Positions 58,002 to 64,000 of a stretch of 64,000 bases of DNA are shown here, piece after piece. Below the pieces are notes generated by a model. That model was not told the DNA's origin. It saw only the letters and a list, made by a program, of their open reading frames with translations, and searched no databases. The number at the start of each line of letters is the position of its first letter. The first letter of the stretch is position 1. The position numbers and the translations under genes were made by a program. Source of the DNA: Adiantum capillus-veneris (Eukaryota; Streptophyta; Polypodiopsida; Polypodiales; Pteridaceae); contig CM043961.1 of NCBI GenBank assembly GCA_014529385.2, forward strand, positions 10,962,478-11,026,477, in the 5' to 3' direction.

Positions 58002-59105
58002 AAGAATGGCCAGAGACTTATATGAAGAATATTGAACTGCTGATTGCAACTGCCCTCTCTTTGCATCTGGTGAAAACAGTACAGAGCTTCTTGGCCCTGC
58101 CAATGTTGGGCCCTTTGTTAAGCAAATATTTTTGACTTCAACTTCTCAATCTACCTTAGACTTAGAACAACAGGTAAATTTGCCAAGACGAGCACATCTT
58201 TACATATTATCAACAAAACAACTTGGGCTAAAGCATTGCCACAAGGCAATTTGCACGAGTGATAACTACAATCATGCCACCACCAGGTTCAAACAAACAA
58301 TAATCATCTGTAGCCTAAGGTGGCATCTAGACACAGCAAAGTGTGGGCAACCCAAACATCTTAGATGCTGCAGTGCAGGGCATTCCAAGAGACCACATGT
58401 CAGAAGCTTGTCAATCACTTTTTGTGCTTTGGTGGCTAGCTCTGTGGTGCAGACCTTCAGAATGAGGGAGAAGGATCCACGCAAGCACAAGTAAAACGCA
58501 GCGTCGTTTTTTTTGCGAGGCTTCTAGCCATGTGATTCGAGTTGTGGGCATGGCTTGGATCATGGGCTCAAAGATCGAGAAAATTACCTTTGGCTCACCA
58601 AGTAAATAGCCTCGCCGTTGTCTACACCTATGTTTGTCGAGTTCATACGTCTCCACTCGCAATTGATGCCGTCAATCGACGTTCAACTGATGGTGTGGTG
58701 CAAAGAGGGGTGATGGTTGCTATCGATGGTGTACTCTGCAAGTGGTTCCAGGGTGCAAGATTACAACAGATGGATTTGCAGCATGATGCTTTCCTCTTTG
58801 ACGTCTCTACGTACATCAAGTATGGAGCTCTGGAGGTGAGGATAGAGGTCGAGGCGCTAAGACCAGAGGGTAGTATAGTTGGGGGGAAGAGGGATAGGGA
58901 GGAAGGCTAGCGGTGGGTGTGACTTGGAGATTGTCAATTGAGGTCAGCAAAGGTAGGTTGTTTCATTATCTCCGCATGAAAAGCTTATTGCATGAAATAT
59001 AGTCATGTGGAATGCCTTGATCTCAGGCTATGCCGAGAGAAACCAAGGTGAAAATTCATGCATAGTATAGATCAGAGGATGCGAAGGTAGTAGGGTCCGC
59101 ATCTT

Positions 59106-59159
<54 letters not shown>

Positions 59160-61493
59160 CGCACACACACGCACACACGCACACACACAAAGAGTAGATA
59201 GAGACAAACCTGCAGAAAAAGATCCGAGCTACTTCTAGGGTGCGAACTGCCTGTGGAGAAGATCGAACTGGTTCTGAGCGCAATTGAGCAACGCAGCGTG
59301 CTTTTTACTTGTTTTATTTTATTCACTTGATAGCTTTTCATTTTTATTTAGAGCTTTGTTAAGCAGTAATGTAAAAAAAATAAATTAAATCTAATGCCAC
59401 GTGGTGGCTTCTGCGCTCAGATACTAGAAAAAGAGCCTTTGGCTCACCAAGTAAAGAAATTCGTCGTTCTCTAAGGGTGTGCACATGCACCAAGATTTAC
59501 ACGCCGGTCGGTGAAGATTCTAAGCTAACCCACCACAATTTTGGACCTTAGCGTATCGTCTGCTAAACGTGATCCTGTCGAAAATTCATGCCTCTTCCCT
59601 AGCCGTTTGCAATGGTGCTCAAGCGATCGCATGCTATTTTTAGAGCTATCGGCATGTGCGACCTTTGAAGTGCTGTAGACTTGCACTTAACTTGCCTCGC
59701 CATAGCTCCTGCACATTAATGGCCCCGTCTCCGTGTTGTAATGAAGTGAAAAATCACACAATCAGGCCTGTCGTGTGGCATGTGCGCCTGCACCTGACGG
59801 TCGGTGGTGGTCGATGAGGTTGCTGCCGCCAATGCATGTGCGCAAACCGGGTCACTACAACCGGTGGAGGTTTCCAGCTCTGTGAACGGCCGGCACCCTG
59901 CATGTGCACATGCTATCTATCTCTGCATGATGTTTCCTCAAACTCGTGCAGCATGCTGCCCTAAGCTCTACACAGGGTGCGACTGTTCACATTGATGTCG
60001 AGATTACCTCCTAGGCTACTCCCATAGCCATTACGACGCAGGCTGCTTGTTGCTCTGTCCGCGAGCTCCTCGCTCCAAGTAGCCCACTGATTTGAGGGGA
60101 GACATGCCACTCTCTGCAAAAACGAGATTACTTGGCATCACTTTCAAGACAACGGAGTGTGCCGAGATTACTAAGCTCCAGATGGGATAGTTGAGGAGTT
60201 GCGTCATCTATTGTGCCTCAGCTAGATACATTTCTCCAGGTCTTCCTTGTTTCCTTCCTTTGGTGAGTAGGAGAAAGAGAAAAAATGGGTTTGTCTAATG
60301 TGATTGTGATGGGGGTTTTTTAACAAGACCTATATGGGATTTATGCAAATCGAATTTCCTTGATTGTGAGCTTCGCAACATTCTTAGTCGACAAAGTCCA
60401 AGGTGAAGGTGATGATAACTTCTACGATAATATGGCAAGTAATGAGGTGTGTGCATGAGCTCACATTCTCATAAATTGTCGCACAAAGTTATTGCGAATC
60501 GCATTAGATATGGAGATTTCGGGCTTTTGAAGCACTTAATAGGGATTAGGCTAAGAATGCCAATAGAGTTTCTCCTTGGGTCAATAAAATTCAATGTTTT
60601 TTTTCGTTTCTTTGTCGAGAATTGTCTCCATTCATTGAGGTTGTGGGGGCAAATGGAAAAGTGTGTCATGCATCACAAATATGTATGACAAAAAGGTCTC
60701 ATATGGAAGGCGATCTTCTCATTAGACATCTAAAGAATGTGCACAAAATAACCAATGTCCACGTTCTAGAGCATCGATCATGTGGCGACCTCAAACTAGT
60801 GAGACATCACCACGACCAGTGTCTTCTAGATCTAAGCGTCAATGCATAACAAAGGTTTGGGGATGTTGCATATAAAGTTAGGATGGCACGAAAAAAGTTT
60901 CATAAAGATCTACAAGAGCGAGCAACTAAAGAGTGGAAAAGAGACTTTGACCCAAAAGGAAAATCACAAAGAGAGTGGGAAGAGGCATGGATTAAAGCAC
61001 AAAAGATTGCATGGGAACCAGACATGCCGAGTAGGGTAACACAAGCACGGATACAAACCTCGCACTTATGGGGTTCCACATGATGCTGACATCCCTTGAG
61101 AGGAAAATTGGAGTGAAGATAAAGAAGACATTGTTTTTGCTCCTTCATAATGTTTAAGCTCGTTGCTAACATTCAATTAAGTGAGTGCTTTTGGTTGAAG
61201 GGTAAGCATTTTAGTGCACACTGCCCAAACCTACAAGTCAAAGAAGAGCTAGAAGATCCCCAAGAAGCATGTGAAATCATCACTGCAAAGGTGGATAGCT
61301 TTAGTGTAGTTTTCTTTTGCATTGTGTACTGAATTTTATGTTGGTAATGTATAGATATGCATGTTGTTTTATATGTCCTCAATAGCCAAATTCAATAGAT
61401 TGTGGGTATTATGTAATGACTGCAATGAGATTGTTGATTAAGACCACGATCAAAGACAAAAAGTCTCAAGTCAATTTGTAATTGCATGTCTTA
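56132..61493. other. Mostly unassigned DNA with CT microsatellites
   Basis: Microsatellites: (CT)28 at 57943-57998 and (CT)25 at 59108-59158, followed by CACACG repeats. Two 35-bp near-repeats containing ACACAAAACATGCATTA lie at about 57308-57380. The phrase CCTTTGGCTCACCAAGTAAA occurs at about 58587 and 59438. The 122-codon ORF at 58542-58910 has no recognisable domain. I see no supported gene. Confidence 0.4.
60571..61332 (+). pseudogene. Possible gene remnant of unknown family
   Basis: Three short open blocks in succession. The first is 60571-60849, with a Cys/His pattern (KVCHASQICMTKRSH ... LIRHLKNVH) that loosely recalls a zinc finger. The second is 60883-61083, strongly charged (FHKDLQERATKEWKRDF). 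The third is 61150-61332 (FSAHCPNLQVKEELEDPQE). No splice signals joining them convincingly were found, so this may be chance. Confidence 0.22.
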
Positions 61494-62316
61494 TGTCATA
61501 ATAACTAGGGAAAATTACCAAAATACCTCTCTAATTTGTAAAAATTCCCAAAATACCCTTCAAATTTCAAAAATTCCCAGTATACCCCTCATATTTTGTC
61601 AAAAATTACCAAACTGCCCTTCAAATTTTTCGAAATTCCCAAAATACCTCTGGTTGTGAGAGTAAATTTATCTAAAAATAAAAAAATTTGTAGCTTTTCA
61701 TAAGAAGACTGATTGTCTATGAATACAAGATACTAAAACTAGAATTTGAGCTGGTTATGTAGGCTTTGGAGATTAATTGTGTTTTTTAGGGAGGTAATTT
61801 ATGACAAATTACATGCTAAGCACTAAAAAAATGGATATACATTGTCAAAAAAGAATAAAGATTAGGAAATCGTGAACAATCCAGCTAAAATAGATACAAG
61901 GGTATTTTGGGAATTTTTGAAATTTGAGGGATATTTTGGGAATTTCCACTCCCTAATAACTAATATCTAATTCTCCTAAGTGATTTTCTCATGTTAAACT
62001 GATTATTTAATATGGGGAAGTGCCAGGGGAGAAAAAGCTAGAATATTGGTTAAGCTGGCAGACCGGCCACAATAGGGATCCAAAGGAGGGAAAATAGGGA
62101 TCCAAAGGGGAGGCCATCTGCAAAAGAGCAAGGTGCAACAATGGGCTTAGAAGACCCTAAGGCTCAGCCCATTAAGACTTCCAAAATGCTAAGGTTCCAA
62201 AATTCAAAGGTTGTGTCCAAGGTCAATCACTAGGAAAATTGGATGCTTAGTGTGTGTGCGCCAAAAAGTCTTCAAAGAGTCCCACTTAGGAGGGGGCGAG
62301 CCTTGGAAGTAGGGGA
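61494..62316 (+). mobile_element. Ty3 LTR fragment interrupted by a MITE
   Basis: Starts TGTCATAATAACTA, the LTR start of the 30.7-40.7 kb family, and resumes after the MITE at 61954 with AATATCTAATTCTCC. It is colinear (in reverse complement) with the LTR end at 32.1-32.58 and 33.4-33.87 kb. It ends at 62316, where a copia LTR begins. Confidence 0.85.
61508..61953. mobile_element. Mutator-type MITE (446 bp)
   Basis: Bounded by the perfect 9-bp duplication TAATAACTA (61499-61507 and 61954-61962). Terminal inverted repeats are built of GGGAAAATTACCAAAATACC-like and AAATTCCCAAAATACCC-like segments. The 9-bp duplication is characteristic of Mutator-like transposons. No coding capacity. Confidence 0.92.
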
Positions 62317-62536
62317 TGTTGGAATTAGGGTTGCAGAGAAACACTTGGAGAAGGCGAAGGAAGCTCAAGGCACACAATAGAGAGTGTGTTACTTAGTGTG
62401 CAATGGAAAGATAGATAGCCCTAGAGTGATGGGGGTATATATAATGCTTGGGGGAAAAAACCTCCTAAAGAGGGGAAAAAAATGCCCCGGCGATTAGTGT
62501 GTTCACATACATCACTACCACATGTATATGGTGACA
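62317..62536 (-). repeat. Copia 3' LTR (220 bp)
   Basis: In minus orientation TGTCACCATATACATG ... CTAATTCCAACA, with TATATATA near its middle. The left boundary falls exactly where the Ty3 LTR match ends. Confidence 0.75.
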
Positions 62537-62639
62537 AATCCCCCTAGAGTGATGCGGTGAACGAGAGCTGGCACATGAGTAAAGGGAAGTGCCATGCCCT
62601 GAGGACATGATCAGTCCACAAAGGGGAGTAAGCCCAAAG

Positions 62640-63090
62640 CCTTGCGGAAAGCTGCAAGCTTCTAATGAGACAATGCCTTTGTGGACTGCAAGGTTGTCCT
62701 GTGTTGGCACATAAGCCAAGATGATCTCTCCTGCTGAGAGCCTCTCCCTGACATAGTGGTAATGCACCTCAATGTGCTTTGTGCGAGCATGGAAAACTAG
62801 GTTCCTCGCAACTGCCAATGCGCTCTGACGGTCAGTGTAGATAGTGTTGGCAATGTCCTGTCCAACACCCAAATCATCAATAAGGCGTCTGAGCCATACA
62901 CACTCAACCATAGCTATGAAGACTGCCCTGTACTCAGCCTCACAACTCGAAGTGGCCACAGTAGGTTGCTTCTTGCTCAACCATGATATACATGAACTGC
63001 CAAGCATGAAACAAAAACCACTTGTGGACACTCGCGTGTCAAAACAACCAGCCCAATCTGAGTCTGAAAAAGCATGTAAGTCTGGCGGCA
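62640..63090 (-). pseudogene. Copia RNase H
   Basis: Motifs are AFSDSDWAGC, TSGFCFMLG, QPTVATSSCEAEYRA and KHIEVHYHYVRERL. The frame starts within the integrase/RNase H deletion junction and reads on into the LTR, because the usual stop is lost. Confidence 0.88.
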
Positions 63091-64000
63091 GCCTTATCAT
63101 CCAATTTTTTGCGTTGTGTTTGTGGAACCAAAGCATATGCCAAATAGCCAAAAACATGCATGTGCTCAATAGAAGGCTTTCTATGATCCCATGCTTCATA
63201 TGGAGCAATAGACTGCAAAGCTTTCGTAGGACACCTGTTTAGTACATAAGTGGCACACATGATGGCCTCAAGCCAAAAAGAATGTGGCAAAGCTTGACTT
63301 TTTACCATACATCGTGCCATTTCCATAAGTGACCTATTTTTCCTCTCAGCAACACCATTTTGATGAGGTGTATAAGGCACTATACATTGGCGTTTTATCC
63401 CATGACTAGCCAGAAAATGCATTGAATTCATGAGACATATACTCCCCCCCTCGATCGGAACGGAGGGTGCCCATAGTACATTTCGAGACATTTTTAGCCA
63501 TAGCCAAAAATTGTTTGAAGCACATAAAAACTTCGGACTTTTCTTTAAGCAGAAATACCCATGCATGCCTGGAGTAATCATCAATGAAAGTCACGAAGTA
63601 AAGGTAATTGCCCAAGGACGAAGTTTGGATGGGCCCACAAACATCACTATGCAAAAGCTACAACCTGCATGTGGCCCGAACTGAACCATCCTTTGGAAAC
63701 TTATAACGTTGCATCTTACCCAAAATACAGCCTTCACAAACATGTTTGACAGGTGCTTCAAGAGGCGGCAAAGAAGCAACCATATCAGATTTCTACAAAC
63801 TCAGCAAACTGGCAAAATTCAGATGAGCAAAACGTGCATGCCAAAGTTTTGCATTTGAAATAGCCCTTGAATCTACAACAGCATTTGCAAAATTTTGTCC
63901 ACACTTATCATACAAAGTGAGCTTATACAGCCCACGGCACAAAAGGCCAGATGCAACAATTTCATCACCAAAACTGAGATCATGAACTGTACATCTGCCA
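63075..64000 (-). pseudogene. Copia integrase and pre-integrase region
   Basis: Integrase motifs MHSDVCGP, RSDRGGEY and NGVAERKNRSLMEMAR are spread over two frames separated by a frameshift near 63.4 kb. Upstream, to the window edge, are LWHARFAHL and CEGCILGKMQ of the pre-integrase zinc region, with TAG stops in place of Gln codons near 63.67 and 63.79 kb. Confidence 0.88.

Larger units (their letters stand above)
62317..64000 (-). mobile_element. Copia retrotransposon with reverse transcriptase deleted
   Basis: Minus-strand element running out of the window. 3' LTR (62317-62536), purine tract (minus-strand CTCTAGGGGGATT), RNase H, then directly integrase and the GAG-pre-integrase region. 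No RT sequence lies between integrase and RNase H. Stops and frameshifts are present throughout. Confidence 0.88.

Overview
This is a transposon-rich stretch of nuclear DNA from a land plant. The reasons are a legume-lectin receptor kinase (a plant-specific family), short GT-AG introns, LTR retrotransposons primed by initiator-Met tRNA (TGGTATCAGAGC-type sites), a chromodomain Ty3 family, a Tat-type Ty3 element, Ty1/copia elements and a Mutator-like MITE. Very long (CT)n tracts and degenerate LTR layers suggest a large genome, perhaps a fern or gymnosperm, but nothing here fixes the lineage. No bacterial, viral or CRISPR system is present, and I did not find a previously undescribed multi-gene system.

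Layout. 0-1.3 kb: an unrecognised two-exon gene on the minus strand. 1.9-5.1 kb: a 5'-truncated Tat-lineage Ty3 element with a complete 3' LTR. 5.2-6.4 kb: several exons of another unrecognised minus-strand gene, broken by frameshifts, a stop and the adjoining LTR. 6.6-22.7 kb: mostly non-coding repeats. These are a hairpin followed by a degenerate ~280-bp tandem array with palindromic cores (9-10.7 kb), a 752-bp perfect-ended inverted repeat (11.5-12.3 kb), two copies of a ~2.2-kb segment about 6.1 kb apart (12.7-14.9 and 18.8-21.0 kb), a tRNA-like sequence (15.2 kb) and one copy of a ~200-bp CCGG-rich repeat.

22.7-30.4 kb: a plus-strand Ty3 chromovirus-type element with both LTRs and a perfect 5-bp target duplication. 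30.7-40.7 kb: a minus-strand relative of it, whose 3' LTR carries a solo LTR of its own family. 40.8-43.1 and 44.4-46.5 kb: two short non-autonomous LTR elements; the second has telomere-like CCCTAA runs in its LTRs. 47.6-49.7 kb: the only clearly intact host gene, an L-type lectin receptor-like kinase on the minus strand. 50.2-56.1 kb: a Mutator-type MITE split by a 5.4-kb Ty1/copia element. 56.1-61.5 kb: unassigned DNA with two weak ORF islands. 61.5-64 kb: a Ty3 LTR interrupted first by a second copy of the MITE (perfect 9-bp duplication) and then by a minus-strand copia element whose reverse transcriptase has been deleted.

How it fits together: insertion order can be read directly from nested boundaries at four places. 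Nearly all premature stops in the retroelements are explained by single C-to-T changes at CAG, CAA or CGA codons, as expected for methylated, silenced plant transposons. The receptor kinase, probably at the plasma membrane, is the one gene likely to contribute to host function.
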